Numbered from the stretch's first letter, positions 21,562 to 35,189 are shown. The stretch is DNA of 64,000 bases from Sycon ciliatum (GCF_964019385.1 NC_088643.1:8326552-8390551), one strand, 5' to 3'. A program made the numbers and translations. Notes: generated by a model not told the origin, from the letters alone.

Positions 21562-22316
21562 GTGAGTGTGATTTCTTGTTCCGTGTTCACAAGCAATTAC
21601 TTATGAACATAGGGTGCTGTGTATTTCAATGTTTGACAAGACCTTTTCTAACATTGACGAGATCATTACCCACACAAATTATTCTGGATCTAGTTAAAAT
21701 TTGCTACATCCTCAACCCGTCACCACCATGCGCTCTTAGCCGAACCCATTCACGAAGCATATCACACCAGCACAGCAAGGACACTTCCGTTGACAGATAA
21801 TGTTACGCTTCTAGACAGGTGTTTCACTCTTGCAAACTCATCAGTGGAGGATGATAATGCAGTGAGTCTCGCCTCGCCAACACACGAGGGACCATGCAAC
21901 ATCATTTCAATATGCACAGCATACCTTCCAGTGGCATCATTAGTCTAGATTTTTTATAAACCGGGAAAAAAATAGCCCTTTTTCCATTGGCTCAACGCTT
22001 GTGCAAGCATCAATTCAGCATTACTATGGATGTGCAAGCGAAGAGTTTAGAATTGATTCGTGACAAGAAATTTGGGAATGCTTCACTATAATAATGGGGG
22101 TTTTCAGGTCGTCCACAACTCGTCAGCTTTGTCCATTGTTGTTGCAATGCACCGTACACATCGTGAGGTTTATTCTCACTTTCACCTTTTTGTGATTCCG
22201 TGTATGGGTATAATGTAATGGTTGTTCCCATGTGCACTGTATGTTTTTACATCTTTTCTGAATACTAGTCAATGTTCTTGCTCAGTTTCTCTTATTGGAC
22301 TGTATTTCACCTGCAG

Positions 22317-22364
22317 CAACGGCAGCAGCGCCAACTACTCCTCCAGTTCTTGTCACAACTAAAG
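22317..22364 (+). CDS. Short linker exon Vs (copy 1 of 3)
   Basis: 16 residues (ATAAAPTTPPVLVTTK). It is the last third of V behind a new acceptor, ttcacctgcag, made where a deletion joined intron sequence to the middle of V. Phase 1-1 is kept. Confidence 0.78.
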
Positions 22365-22635
22365 GTATGCATGCATCCATGAAGCACCGGTGATAAATGG
22401 CGATACATACTTTGTGTGTAAAGTCCCTACAGTCTCGTTCCTCGGATGTTAACAACTTTCTTTCATAATGTGGCATAAGACTTAGAGGGAAGATAGTGAT
22501 CTCTGTTCTTGAGCCTTGCTCTCAAAACCTAAAAATCAGGCGCTTTTGTATGGGATAATCATCAAACTGTAGTCCATCAAGATGTCCATCATATCCTGTT
22601 CCCACGGTTTATTTTGCCTTTTGCATTCCCTCCAG

Positions 22636-22923
22636 GGTATAGTGTGAGTGTTTCCCCTGAGAGAGTACTGATGAACAGCTCTACGTACAGCTTCCAGTTA
22701 ACATGTAGTCATGACTATCCAGATGTTGCTGGCCTGGCACCAATCATACAGTGGGTAAGAGCATATGGAGTACCACTGCCCATGACTCGGGTGGTGATCA
22801 GCGGTGCATCTGGAGAGATCCTGACCGTGGAGAATGCTTTGCCTTCTGATGCTGGACAATATGTGTGTACGGTGCAAACGATGGACAACAACTTCAACGC
22901 TGGATCAGCAATGGTTGTATATG
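22636..22923 (+). CDS. Ig-domain exon type A (copy 3)
   Basis: 96 residues; FG loop TVQTMDNNFNAG, Leu12. The intron after it (22924-23551) has no insertion and is the empty site for the 4.6 kb element of unit 3. Confidence 0.93.
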
Positions 22924-23551
22924 GTGAGTAATGAGCGATGAGTGATGACTGATAGTCATTTTCAGAGTATATACAATATCCATGATTGTGTTGTTTTGAA
23001 GAGTGGGTGGACAAGCCATTGGGGGTTATCCGCTCCCATTGTGTTATTTTGATTGCGACGTCCTGTTTCACATAGGATTGCACTCACTCTGGATAAGTGC
23101 ACTCTTTTCACACATCCACTGAACACACAGGTCAAAGCCTGTTGAGCATTTTGTGGGTGTTGATTTGTAGTGCATGCAGTGCATGCAGTAGATCAGAGTG
23201 TCCCTGCAGCCAGCCTGATCACTGTTGTGGCCATGAGCGATTAAAAGGATCTGAGGTGGCGGGCTTCGCACCTAGAACAGCAAGACTACATGTACATTGA
23301 TAAAGATACAAAAATTAATGCAAGTGGAAAGTAGGTAGTATGGCCTGTGTGTCGAACCAAATGATTGATAAAGCACTGTGGCTTACAGTCTAGACATGGT
23401 AGCCCTGTAGCTTGTAGCCTCCAGGCTAAACATCTGAAATATACTAGCAGTAACCCGGTCAAGGCCAGGGCAATTTTTGCTGCCCAGTTATGTATAAAAT
23501 GCCTCCGAGGACCTGACTAGTGGCTGGCTGCGTTGATCCAATGTCTTGCAG

Positions 23552-23635
23552 TTGATGACTCAGCAACAACAAGACCAATTCCAGTTAGTCCAGGTGTAGA
23601 AGTGAGCACACAACAACCAGGATCAACACCAGCAG
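23552..23635 (+). CDS. Linker exon S' (copy 4 of S family)
   Basis: 28 residues with SPGVEVS in place of SPGGEVS, the version that always follows the second A of a unit. Confidence 0.83.
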
Positions 23636-23851
23636 GTGAGTTTCAGTTTTTGCTGTCGCTACCTGTTGTTCAATGGCCTCATCAGAATACAGCAACTTCA
23701 CTGGCCTCCGTTGCTGGCAGCGATGTGTAGTTCACGATTGCCAATGTTCCTTTGATACAGGTGTTTTGCCCCTATTTTGTTTTGTATTTTCACTAGCAAT
23801 GGTATATTTTGCATGCCTTCATGTGATTGATTTCAATTTTATGGGTTGTAG

Positions 23852-23950
23852 TTGATGATGGAAGAACAACGAGATCAATTGCAGGTAGTTCAGCCCCAAG
23901 GATTACCACAGAAGAAGATGTAACTACAACAGTGCCACCCACGCGAGCAG
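23852..23950 (+). CDS. Linker exon R (copy 4)
   Basis: 33 residues; SSAPRITTEEDVTTTVPPTRA variant with RSIAG. Donor GTAAGT instead of GTGAGT. Confidence 0.82.
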
Positions 23951-24194
23951 GTAAGTGGGGGCAATAAAATTATGCCAGGAGTAGTGTGAAATATACATTT
24001 AAAGTTAGAAATGAATAGAGACTGTATGCATGATAACCATGATCTGGAGGACATGTATGTCATGGTTGATGATCACACCTGGAATGGTGATGCATAGAAA
24101 CAATAAGGTAGATCGTTTGTGTGTGTGTGTTTTGAGAATGAGTGGTTTGACAACCACTTCCTCATTGCTTGTGCTTCTTTTTGATGTGATGTAG

Positions 24195-24503
24195 GATTCT
24201 TCGCCACAGTATCTCCATCAAGAGTGGAGTTTGACTCTAGCACCAACAATTTAGTGCTCAGATGCAGTCACAATGATCCAAATGCATTATTCGTGACTTA
24301 TCGCTGGTCTCTTGTGGATGGCAGAGATCTTCCTTTGGGTAGATTTGAGATTGGTGGCTTGAATGGAGAAGTACTGACAATCCAGGAACCAATTGCATCA
24401 GATGCAGGCAACTATGTATGCAGTGTAGCTAGTTTTGGATCCACTGGAATTAGACCAGGATCTGCAGAAGTGGTATTCAGTGTGGTTACAACCACAACAC
24501 AAG
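24195..24503 (+). CDS. Ig-domain exon type B (copy 5)
   Basis: 103 residues; FG loop ASFGSTGIR, Thr35, Val41, Leu20. The following 1,469-base intron holds a G-rich minisatellite and the long GT array. Confidence 0.93.
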
Positions 24504-25002
24504 GTGAGTGTGATTTCTTGTTCCGTGTTCACAAGCAGCTACAGATAAACATAGGGTGTTGTGTCGTTCAATGTTTGAGATGACTTCCTTTTTGTAGTAG
24601 TAATTCAGCATAGTGGTCTACAAAGATGAGGGCCTGTATTCATGCAATGTATTCTGTAAGGAGAATACAGGAGTTGTGCTCAGTCTATTCAGGCATTGTT
24701 CAATTGCACTTTTCATTCCTGTGAAAAGTTGACAGAGAATGCATCACTTAGCTACGTTGCTTTGGCTAGAACCTCGAAGAAAGGATTAGAGTCTTTTGGC
24801 GAGAGAAAATGACCTTGATGAGGTTCGAGTAGAGATCCAATTCGCTGCTTTACGTGTGTGTGTATGTTTGTTTGTGTGAGTGTGAGTGTCTTGAAATACA
24901 CCGAAGTTTTCACTTTAAATTTGTTCATTGAGCAAGAATTTATTGTTGATGCTACCGGTAGGTCCAAGGTGGAAATGTTCTATGTAATTTACTGGCAGTG
25001 AT

Positions 25003-25230
25003 GTGTTTTAATCTCGAAACAGGGGAAAGAGTGGGGCAGGGCAAGGTGCCGTGGTGGGGTACAATCAGTGTGGAAGGGATGTGCCTTGACCTCGAAATAG
25101 GGGTAGGGAAGGGCGAGGTGATGGGGTACAACCAGTGTGGAAGTAAAGTGCTTTGACCTCAGAAAAGGGGTAGGGGTGGGGCAGGGCGAGATGGGGGGGG
25201 GGGTACCATCCGTGCTGAAGCACTGATGTT
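25003..25230. repeat. G-rich minisatellite (about 70-bp units)
   Basis: Three degenerate units with ggggtagggg and tggggcaggg runs, each followed by a gtgtggaag or gtgctgaag landmark; strong G-quadruplex potential on the + strand. A matching array is at 42847-43075. Confidence 0.7.
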
Positions 25231-25395
25231 TCTTCTTACTCCTGCATCAGCTTACAGCACTGTGTTGCTTATCGGTAGGGTTACGTGCTGGGCCCAGAAT
25301 GAGCCAGTGAAATCCTCTTGTTATTCATGTACATGTAGTAGTACTAGCCAACTGGCAGTTAATGCTGAAATTCTGAAGTGAAGTCTGTGTGGAAA

Positions 25396-25924
<529 letters not shown>

Positions 25925-25972
25925 TTTGTGCATGCGGATGGGCGGGCTTGTGGGCGTGCATGTGTGTTGCAG

Positions 25973-26086
25973 TAGATCCAGCACGCACTACAGCACCTCA
26001 ACCATCAACAACACAGCCAATCAATGCCACTACAACAACAACAACAACAACAACAGCAACAACAACTGAAGAACCAGTAGTTGCAG
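25973..26086 (+). CDS. Poly-Thr linker exon W (copy 2)
   Basis: 38 residues, the longest ACA-coded run (interrupted by one Ala codon); PSTTQPINA variant. Confidence 0.82.
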
Positions 26087-26252
26087 GTTAGTCAAAGACC
26101 TTGGTTATGCGTATTGTGATCCACTTGCCGGTTTGTACCTGACATTGGTTTTGCTGCTTGAGTACTGTGGGGTTTCACAGCTGTGTGTTGTGTGTTTTGT
26201 GTGTGCGTGTGTGTGTGTGTGTTCTATTTCTGTTTCGGTGATATACTTGCAG

Positions 26253-26534
26253 TCTACATTGCTAGCGTATCTCCATCCTCGGCGATGGCCAATGCCAGTA
26301 CAGAGAGCATTGTGTTGACGTGCAGTCACGATGCGCCGAACATCACCTACCCGTTCTACACATGGAGGCGGCAGGACGGCACACCGCTTGACGAGCGACG
26401 TCACCAAGTAATGGGTCATGACGGCGAGATCCTGCGCATCCAGACTCCTGAACCATCGGACAGTGGAGAATACGTGTGCGAAGTCAAAGCACCGGATGTG
26501 ATGTTTTACAGTGGAACTGCCCAGGTTCAGTTCA
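26253..26534 (+). CDS. Ig-domain exon type C (copy 2)
   Basis: 94 residues, GEILR, SGEYV and VKAPD variant; protein identical to the copy at 43665 apart from its SVSP start (SISP there). The TG tract before its acceptor is short (26200-26222). Confidence 0.92.
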
Positions 26535-26791
26535 GTAAGTATCGTCTACCCTGGCAGTCACTTCAGTACGAAGGATCCCAGATAGAACATACTGTGGGAT
26601 GCACAGTAGTCGACTGACACTGTTCAACTTACACTGTTCAAAACAGTGCTCGATACCCGGGGCTGGGGGTGCATGGAGCTCTCTAAAACAGTAGTTCGGA
26701 TCTTCGGTTGAATTCAGTGTGGTGACAGTCTGCCATACAGTCCTTGTGACCTTGCTGATGTACATGTGTGCTGTGTGTGTACTGTGTACAG

Positions 26792-26917
26792 TCGGTCCAG
26801 CACGCACTACTATGCCACCAACAGCGACAACACAGCCCGCTATTGTCACGACCACAGCTGATATGCCAGATACAACCAGTATGGTGGTTACGACACAGGA
26901 GCCAACAGCACCTACAG
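26792..26917 (+). CDS. Linker exon X (copy 2)
   Basis: 42 residues, QEPTAPT ending. The intron after it (26918-27593) shows nothing recognisable. Confidence 0.82.
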
Positions 26918-27593
26918 GTCAGTTGGATACCGCATTTTGAAGCGAATTATGGTAGCTCACGACAGTGCTCGCTGCAGTGCATTATGTATAAGTACACGTA
27001 CTGAAAACAAATTAAAACTGTTCAGCTGCAACTCCGACTTTCATGCATATCCATGTACAGTAGAGTGCCGATTATCCGCACCCCTCGGATCAGCGTCGTC
27101 TTCATGAGATTCGTATGAGGAGTAGGTTTTGGATAAGGCAGCCGCCACACACACACACATCTAAGACCTGATAATCCGTGCCCCCGTGTTGTCATCGTTT
27201 CTTATTCTTATTGGCATTGCCACAGGAGTTGGACTCACTCCAGCTCCTCAAAATGACAAAATGGGGATACATGGTGACAGCAACTTGCTGGCACACATCC
27301 TGTGCATCATTTGAAAGGTGCTGCGGATGGGAGAATCAGCAAAACTCATACTTTCAATACAGTGCAAGCAGGCATTTCGGATAAACGATGGTTAGGCTAC
27401 AATTTTGTAGTCGATGTTCGTATAATTGTCGTTCTTCTGATCATCAGACGTGTCAGTTTGATGTGCTTGTGTTTCATAGCCATGGTTCTCTACTTGAACC
27501 ATGCACCTAACTATTTTTAGAGATGTGGTAGTGTGTGTATATTGTTTGCACATGACTCTGTTTTTTTTCTGGATTTTGATAATTTTCTTTCAG

Positions 27594-27635
27594 AAGTGGT
27601 GACCACTGAGCAGCTGATCACCACTGTTTACCAAG
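27594..27635 (+). CDS. Very short linker exon Z (copy 1 of 2)
   Basis: 14 residues, EVVTTEQLITTVYQ, acceptor tttctttcag with a strong pyrimidine tract, donor GTATGT, phase 1-1. The copy at 45007 is identical, which supports it being real. Confidence 0.78.
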
Positions 27636-27679
27636 GTATGTAACCTTGATTCAACTGCTTTCTCGGACATTCCATTGTA

Positions 27680-27768
<89 letters not shown>
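27680..27768. repeat. (CT)n microsatellite
   Basis: Pyrimidine tract between Z and Ig D, about 130 bases before the D acceptor. Confidence 0.95.
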
Positions 27769-27771
<3 letters not shown>

Positions 27772-27897
27772 TCTCTTCTAAGCTATCAAAAGCTAGCTGT
27801 GTCATTGCCCGAGCTTGCCTGCATACACATATATAAAAAGTCACCTCGGTGCGCACACACATCTCAATGCATATCTTGTTTTCCTATTTGTTCACAG

Positions 27898-28176
27898 AAT
27901 TCAACGCAGTCGTGTCACCAAGCCGCGTAGTGGTCAATGCGAGCGTTCCAGCGCTCATACTCACGTGTGCTCACGACAAGCCCAATGTTACGCTTGCTGT
28001 GTATACATGGCGCCGAGCTGACGGCCAGCTGCCAACGCAGCGGGTGATGATAAGCGATCAGTTCGGTGACATGCTCACGATTTTCAGGCCTGAGCCATCC
28101 GATGCCGGCGTCTACACTTGCAAAGTGAGCGACCCAGATGGAAATATTCTGCCTGGTTCGGCTACCGTCGTCTACG
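27898..28176 (+). CDS. Ig-domain exon type D (copy 1 of 2)
   Basis: 93 residues, acceptor ttcacag, donor GTATGT. NAS and NVT sequons, Cys24 (LTCAHDKP), Trp38 (YTWRRADG), D69-A-G-V-Y-T-C75. It is closest to type C (shared W-R-R and TCxHD) and has GC-rich codons. CKVSDPDGN in this copy, CEVSDPDGN in the other. Confidence 0.92.
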
Positions 28177-28484
28177 GTATGTTGGTGGTGTATGTCAATA
28201 GTTATATTCTGTGCTGTAATATTCCTATTTTAGAAGTACATCTATTATTCGTTCTTTAGCGAAGACTTCTGCTAGGCGCCACTGAATAGAGGTATAACTA
28301 AATATGTACTGGTCGGCAGGGTTTCTCTTTTTATTTCAAGATTCTTTGTTAGTTACGTACACGTGTGATGTCTACAACACCTGAATGCAACGAAATGTCG
28401 GACAGAAGTAGAAAGGACTAGTGTCTCCCGTAGTCATGCATAATGCTATGCTCTGTTCGCTGTGTGTTCGTGTGCACTACACAG

Positions 28485-28562
28485 AGGGTCCACCTCGCAC
28501 AATGCCAACAACCGTACCGATAATGACAACTGCACCAGCTTCTGTTATAACCAGTGAGAAAG
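28485..28562 (+). CDS. Thr/Pro linker exon Y (copy 1 of 2)
   Basis: 26 residues: EGPPRTMPTTVPIMTTAPAS then VITSEK. Acceptor ctacacag, donor GTGAGT. The 448-base intron after it shows only a short C run. Confidence 0.8.
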
Positions 28563-29010
28563 GTGAGTAACAAGAACATCTGCTTTGCACCTACTTTGGA
28601 GTGGCAAAAATAACACATGTACTATTATACATATATACAGTAGAATTTGGATAAAACTATGATACAGCATACCCACATGGGCAGCAGGAAAGTGTTCTTA
28701 GCATTCAAGGTACTTCTCATCCTAGCATACTTCAGTAGTGAGCAATACACCCGTGCTCCGGACAAGATACGTACTGTACTAGGCAAGAGTATGACTTATT
28801 GGAGTACTCCCCCCCCCCCCCCGCACTAATTAAGTTCCACTGTACGATGCTGTATGCCTTCCCAATCACTAGCCACTTGTTCTGCATAACTCTCCTCCAC
28901 GTTCCAATCAGCCATCTCCAATTTCTACGTGTGTATGCTAAATTGCTAATCACTTGCAAACTTTGACAGCCACTTCCTCATTGCTTGTGCTTCTTTTTGA
29001 TGTGATATAG

Positions 29011-29319
29011 GATCCTTCGCCACAGTATCTCCTTCAAGAGTGGAGTTGGACTCTAGCACCAACAATTTTGTGCTCAGATGCAGTCACAATGATCCAAATG
29101 CATTATTCGTGACTTATCGCTGGTCTCTTTCGGATGGCAGAGATCTTCCTTTGGGTAGATTTGAGATCAGTGGCTTGAATGGAGAAGTATTGACAATCCA
29201 GGAACCAATTGCATCAGATGCAGGCAACTATGTATGCAGTGTGGATAGTGGTGGATCCACTGAAATTGGACCGGGATCTGCAGAAGTGGTATTCAGTGTG
29301 CTTACAACCACAACACAAG
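29011..29319 (+). CDS. Ig-domain exon type B (copy 6)
   Basis: 103 residues; FG loop DSGGSTEIG, Ser54 (EISGLNG), tail SVLTTTTQ. It closes unit 2. The intron to Q (29320-29891) carries a short (TAG)n at 29411-29438. Confidence 0.93.
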
Positions 29320-29891
29320 GTGAGTGTGATTTCTTGTTCCGTGTTCACAAGCCGCTACAGATGAACATAGGGTGTTGTGTTGTTCAAGGTTTGAGAGTAC
29401 TTCTTTTTGTAGTAGTAGTAGTAGTAGTAGTAGTAGTGAGTCAGCATAGTGGTCTACAAAGATGAGGGCCTGTATACATGCAATGCATTCTGTGCGTAAA
29501 AGACAGGAGTTGTGATTAGTCTAATCAGGCATAGTTCAATTTCACTTTTCATTCCTGTAAAAGTTGAAAACGAGTGCATCGCTTAGCTACGTTGCTTTGG
29601 CTAGAACCTCGAAGAAAAGACGAGCGTCATATGCTTTTTTATGTGTGCTAGAGCGAAACCTCCCTAATCTTTGTATTATGATCACAGCGCACAGGCAAAT
29701 ACAAATAGACAAGACACTGTCTTCGGAGGAGAAGGAGAGAAAAGTCTCTGAGGACAGACAGTGTTAGGAGTACTCGGAGCAACACTTTAAAATGTCGATG
29801 GGTGAGATAGTCGGTACTCTATCACCCCGTCGTGGATCAAAGTATGACAATATCTTTGTCATCTATTTGTTCTATGATTGTGTGAATGCAG

Positions 29892-29987
29892 GGATCACTT
29901 CTGATTCATTGACCACGGCATCTGGTGACATGATGGTCACTGATTTGGGCGGCAGTGGCACCAGCGACTCCCCATGCAGAACAGTGG
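29892..29987 (+). CDS. Linker exon Q (copy 3)
   Basis: 32 residues, protein identical to the Q at 13613; opens unit 3. Confidence 0.83.
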
Positions 29988-30222
29988 GTAAGAATTACAT
30001 TGTACTTGAAGTACCTTGCAGTCAATTGGACATTTGATACCGGACCAATGGAGGTTTTGACATCTTCATCAGATCAACTATTTTCTAATGTTCTTCTCTG
30101 TTTGACTTTTGGCCTTCCCGATAATGCTTGTGCCCGTTAAGAGAAAGTCACCATCTAAAGCGACCCATACACTGTGAATGTCTACTTCAACTCTGATTTT
30201 GCTTTCTGTTGTACTGGTTCAG

Positions 30223-30522
30223 ACGCACCTGTGTGGCCAGATAATACAATACGCTTTGTTGATGAGTCACTGGGCATGTACCAAGTGCCATCATATCCGA
30301 ACTTTGTGCAAGGAGTGAGCTTCTTCAGCGTGGAGCTTTTTGTGGACAATGCCTGGGGACCAGTGGGACAGATTGCTGTGGGTAATAGTACAAAGGAGGT
30401 TGTCATACCACGACTTGGTGCGGGAACACAAGCGGCACTGAGAATTCGCTATCACGGTGATGCAGACAACTGCATTGTGTCTGAATGGAGTGAAGCATTG
30501 AGTTTCACAGTTCCATCGCAAG
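30223..30522 (+). CDS. FN3-like exon F (copy 3)
   Basis: 100 residues, DNTIRF where other copies have DNAIRF. Acceptor ggttcag. Confidence 0.9.
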
Positions 30523-30667
30523 GTAAATATGCACAGTGGTTGCCACTAATTAGTCTTTCTTCCATTGGCTCAACGCTTGTGCAAGCATCAATTTACCATT
30601 ACTATGAAGGTGCGGGTAAAGAGTTTAGAATTGATTCGTGACAAGATATTTGGGAATGCTTCACTAT

Positions 30668-30968
30668 TACCATAAAGTAATGGTGATCCACCCCGACGCC
30701 ATGTCGCTTCCCAGCTGGGTTCTCGGCAGGGGGCGGGGATTAGATCAAGGCTGTCAAGTGCAGTACGATGTGCAACAACATGGAAGTTCAGACTCGATGT
30801 GCTGGGTTGTGCACATTTTCATCCTGCACTCGCACATACTGTGTACAGCAGTGCATGCCTCGGTTCAACATCGTATTTCGTTGTATACCCCGAAGTCGCT
30901 TCACAGGCAGAAAATCGACGGGGGGTGGGGCAATTAAAGATGGGGTGGATCAACGGTACTTTACGGTA
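30668..30968. mobile_element. 301-bp MITE, copy in unit 3
   Basis: Same ends and same position as the copy at 14382, so it was duplicated with the unit rather than newly inserted. Confidence 0.75.
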
Positions 30969-31186
30969 TAAAGGGGTTATGTTACGTCGTCAACAACTCG
31001 TTTGCGTTGTCCATTGTTGTTGCAATGCATCGTCCGCTTATTTCTCTTATTTGACTGTGTTCCACCTGATGAGAAGTCAGTGAAAAAGCTCTAAAACTGT
31101 TTATTTTTGAGGATCGTGAAGCTTTCTTCTCTTCTTGTGTGTAGTGACACTTCTGTTTACTTCCCGGTGTTCTACATTGCCTGCAG

Positions 31187-31336
31187 CTGTAACAACTGAC
31201 ATGCCAACAACGAGCAATGTCACTGGTACTGATGCCACGGATGAAACAACTGCCCCAATCATAGGGTCCGGAACAGCACCCGATACATCAACGGCAGCAA
31301 CGCCAACTACTCCTCAAGCCCTTGTCACAACTAAAG
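31187..31336 (+). CDS. Linker exon V, long form (copy 3)
   Basis: 50 residues, TSNVTGTDATDE variant; alternative acceptor gives 31145. The intron to A (31337-32054) lacks the nested transposons of unit 2 and shows nothing else. Confidence 0.76.
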
Positions 31337-32054
31337 GTATGCATGCATTCATAAAGCACCGGTGATAAATAGCGATTCATTTTTTTGTGCGTTATGTCCA
31401 TACAGTCTCGTTCCTTGTCTGTTGGCAATTTTCTTTCACCGTGTGGCATAAGACTAAGGGGGCAGATAGTGATAACACTGGGATCCTCATCCATACATTT
31501 CTTCAGCGTTACTTGAAGTACTCTATAAAATTTGCGAAAACCACCCTCTGTTGTCCACTAAACATGTGATTTGTCATCATTTGTGGGGTTAAAAGCATGC
31601 AGTCAAATTATCACTGTGTCTGAAGATTGTGTGGTTATTCGAAAGTTGTTATACCCAAGGTCAGTAGTCACACAAGCCTGACTGAGCTGAGCAAATGCTC
31701 TTGGTTGAACAAGGTGGTAGGAAACAATACCCATACCACCAAAAAATGCGGAAAGTAAACTGACAAAAGTCAAAATCTCTCAATACCATATCAGGTATTC
31801 TCCTAGATTTCTCTATGTTTGGCTATCACGCTGATATCTGGGGTTGCTTTTCATATTAGCATTTCTTGTATTTTTCTATGAGCTTGAGTTGAATAAATAT
31901 CTTAACAAAATAAGAGCATCTCTGTTCTTGAGCCTTGCGCTCAAAACCTGATACTCAGTTGTTTTTTTACGGGATAAGCATCAAACTGTAATCAATCAAG
32001 ATATCCATCATATCCTATTCTCAAGGTTTATTTTGCCTTTTGCATTCCCTCCAG

Positions 32055-32342
32055 GATATAGTGTGAGTGTTTCCCCTGAGAGAGTAGTGATGAACAGCTC
32101 TACGTACAGCTTCCAGTTAACATGTAGTCATGACTATCCAGATGTTGCTGGCCTGGCACCAATCATACAGTGGGTAAGAGCATATGGAGTACCACTGCCC
32201 ATGACTCGGGTGGTGATCAGCGGTGCATCTGGAGAGATCCTGACCGTGGAGAATGCTTTGCCTTCTGATGCTGGACAATATTTTTGTATGGTGCAAAGGA
32301 TGGACAACAACGTCGACTCTGGATCAGCAATGGTTGTATATG
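32055..32342 (+). CDS. Ig-domain exon type A (copy 4)
   Basis: 96 residues, same protein as the A at 19075 (FCMVQRMDNNVDSG). The 739-base intron after it shows nothing recognisable. Confidence 0.93.
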
Positions 32343-33081
32343 GTGAGTAGTAGGTGATCTGTGATGACTGATAGTCACTTTAAGAGTGTAGTTGTCATTG
32401 CCTAGCAATGAAGTCGTAGTTTTTATGCACCGAACTGCGTGTCGGGTGGCACTGCTGGTTGTCATGTTACGCCTGAAAACTCAAACCAGCTTCCACCAAG
32501 CTAGGAATTAGATTAATCCCCCAGATGCCCGGTCCTCATATAAGACATGTGCCGATGCATGGAAGGTAGCCCCATCTCAACAGCATGATGTTGTTTGCAG
32601 ACCATGCAGCAAGAGGAAGAGGCTGTGGGTGGATTTTCCTCACTTTGAAATTTAGTTTTAATTACTGTGGCCATCTGTGCGTCCCACATGGCATTCATGC
32701 TGTGGCGCTGATCTAAGCGGAGAGTGTTCCAGCAGCCGGTCTTATCAAATTTCAACTGATTAATGATCTGTGGTGGTGGGCTTTGCAACTAGAACAGCAA
32801 CACTACAATTTTGTTTCTAATTAGGATACAAAATGCAAGCAACTAACATGACCTCTCTGTTTGAACAACAGATTGATACAGCATTCTAGCTTACAATCCG
32901 GGTATGGTAGCATTGTAGGTTACAGCCTCCAGGCTAAACATCGGCAATATATAGCAGTAACCCGATCAAGGCCACTGTGACTTTCGCTATCCAGTGCACT
33001 ATTTACTTCCCCGAAATGTATTAACTGCCTCCGATAACCTGGCCCCTGGCTGCATGACTGTGTTTATCTAATGTCTTGCAG

Positions 33082-33165
33082 TTGATGACTCAGCAACAAC
33101 AAGACCAATTCCAATTAGTCCAGGTGGAGAAGTAAGCACACAACAACCTAGATCAACACCAGCAG
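33082..33165 (+). CDS. Linker exon S (copy 5)
   Basis: 28 residues, RPIPISPGG and QQPRSTPA changes. Confidence 0.83.
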
Positions 33166-33380
33166 GTGAGTTTCAGTTTTTGCTGTCGCTACCTGGTGTT
33201 CAATGGCCTCATCAGAATACAGCAACTTCACTGGCCTTCGTTGCTGGCAGCCATGTGTAGTTCGCGATTGCCATTTTTCCTTTGATACAGGTTTTAGCCC
33301 CATTTTTGTCTTGTACTTTCACTAGCAATGGTATATCTATATTGCATGCCTTCATGTGATTTGAAACGAGGAAAACGGCC

Positions 33381-33545
33381 GGTGGGGCACAAGTTATGCG
33401 AGTCCACCAACTAAACCAGGTTTTGAACGGTCAGACGTGCACAAGGTAGCACAAGACTAACAAGGAGTACTGAGACATTCCACGGCAAGGAAGTGAGTTA
33501 GAGAGAGTGACTTGATGGACTCTAACGCATAACTTGTGCCCCACC
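33381..33545. mobile_element. 165-bp MITE, copy in unit 3
   Basis: Same inverted ends and position as the copy at 20400. Confidence 0.75.
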
Positions 33546-33628
33546 ATTTTCCTTGTTTCAATTTAACACTTTCCTTGGCTCACCATCAGAGTAATTCATG
33601 TAATTGATTTCCATTTTGTGTTTTGTAG

Positions 33629-33703
33629 TTGATGATGGAAGAACAACGAGACCAATTGCAGCTAGTTCAGGTCCAGGGACAACAATGCCTCCAACACCAG
33701 CAG
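33629..33703 (+). CDS. Linker exon R' (copy 5 of R family)
   Basis: 25 residues, ends MPPTPA. Confidence 0.82.
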
Positions 33704-33945
33704 GTGAGTGTGGGGAACAAAATAATTCCATGAGTAGTGTGAAAAATAAAGGAGAGTTAGAAATGAAATAGAGACTGTATGCATGATAACCATGATCTGG
33801 AGGACATGTATGTCATGGTTGATGATCACACCTGGAATGGTGATGCATAGAAACAATAAGGTAGATCGGGTGTGTGTGTGTTTTGAGAACGAGTGGTTTG
33901 ACAACCACTTCCTCATTGTTTGTGCTTCTTTTTGATGTGATATAG

Positions 33946-34254
33946 GATCCTTCGCAATAGTATCTCCTTCAAGAGTGGAGTTGGACTCTAGCACCAACAA
34001 TTTTGTGCTGAGATGCAGTCACAATGATCCCAATGCGTTATTCGTGATTTATCGCTGGTCTCTTTTGGATGGCAGAGCTCTTCCTTTGGGTAGATTTGAG
34101 ATCGGTGGCTTGAATGGAGAAGTACTGACAATCCAGGAACCAATTGCATCAGATGCAGGCAACTATGTGTGCAGTGTAGCTAGTTTTGGATCCACTGGAA
34201 TTAGACCAGGATCTGCAGAAGTGGTATTCAGTGTGGTTACAACCACAACACAAG
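33946..34254 (+). CDS. Ig-domain exon type B (copy 7)
   Basis: 103 residues; FG loop ASFGSTGIR. Private changes: Ile5 (AIVSPS), Leu41, and Ala45 (GRALPLG). The intron to Vs (34255-35008) shows no element. Confidence 0.93.
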
Positions 34255-35008
34255 GTGAGTGTGATTTCTTGTTCCGTGTTCACAAGAAATTATTTATGAA
34301 CATAGGGTGCTGTGTATTTCAATGTTTGACAAGACCTTTTCTAACATTGACGAGATCATTACCCACACACATTATTCTGGATCTAGTTTAAATTTGCTAC
34401 ATCCTCAACCCGTCACCACCATGCGCTCTTAGCCGAACCCATTCACGAAGCATATCACACCAGCACAGCAAGGACACTTCCGTTGACAGATAATGTTACG
34501 CTTCTAGACAGGTGTTTCACTCTTGCGAACTCATCAGTGGAGGATGATAATGCGGTGAGTCTCGCCACGCCAACACACGAGGGACCATGCAACATCATTT
34601 CAATATGCACCGCATACCTTCCAGTGGCATCATTAGTCTAGATTTTTTACAAACAGGGAAAAAATTAGCCCTTCTTCCATTGGCTCAACGCTTGTGCAAG
34701 CATCCATTTAGCATTACTATGGATGTGCAAGTAAAGAGTTTAGAATTGATTCGTGACAAGAAATTTGGGAATGCTTCACTATAATAATGGGGGTTTTCAG
34801 GTCGTGCACAACTCGTCAGCTTTGTCCATTGTTGTTGCAATGCATCGTACACTTGTTTGGTTTCTTCTCACTTTCACCTTTTTGTGATTCCGTGTATGGG
34901 TATAATGTTATGGATGTTCCCATGCGCACTGTATGTGTTTACATCTTTTCTGAATATTAGTCAATGTTCTTGCTCAGTTTCTCTTATTGGACTGTATTTC
35001 ACCTGCAG

Positions 35009-35056
35009 CAACGGCAGCAACACCAACTACTCCTCAAGTTCTTGTCACAACTAAAG
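35009..35056 (+). CDS. Short linker exon Vs (copy 2)
   Basis: 16 residues, same deletion-derived acceptor as at 22317. The following intron (35057-35832) has an octamer tandem repeat. Confidence 0.78.
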
Positions 35057-35189
35057 GTATGCACGCATTCATGAAGCACCGGTGATACATGGCGATTCAT
35101 TTTTTGTGCGTAATGTCCCTAGTCTCGTTCCTTGTATGTTAACAACTTTGTTTTATAGCATAAGACTAAGAGTGCAGATAGTGATCACA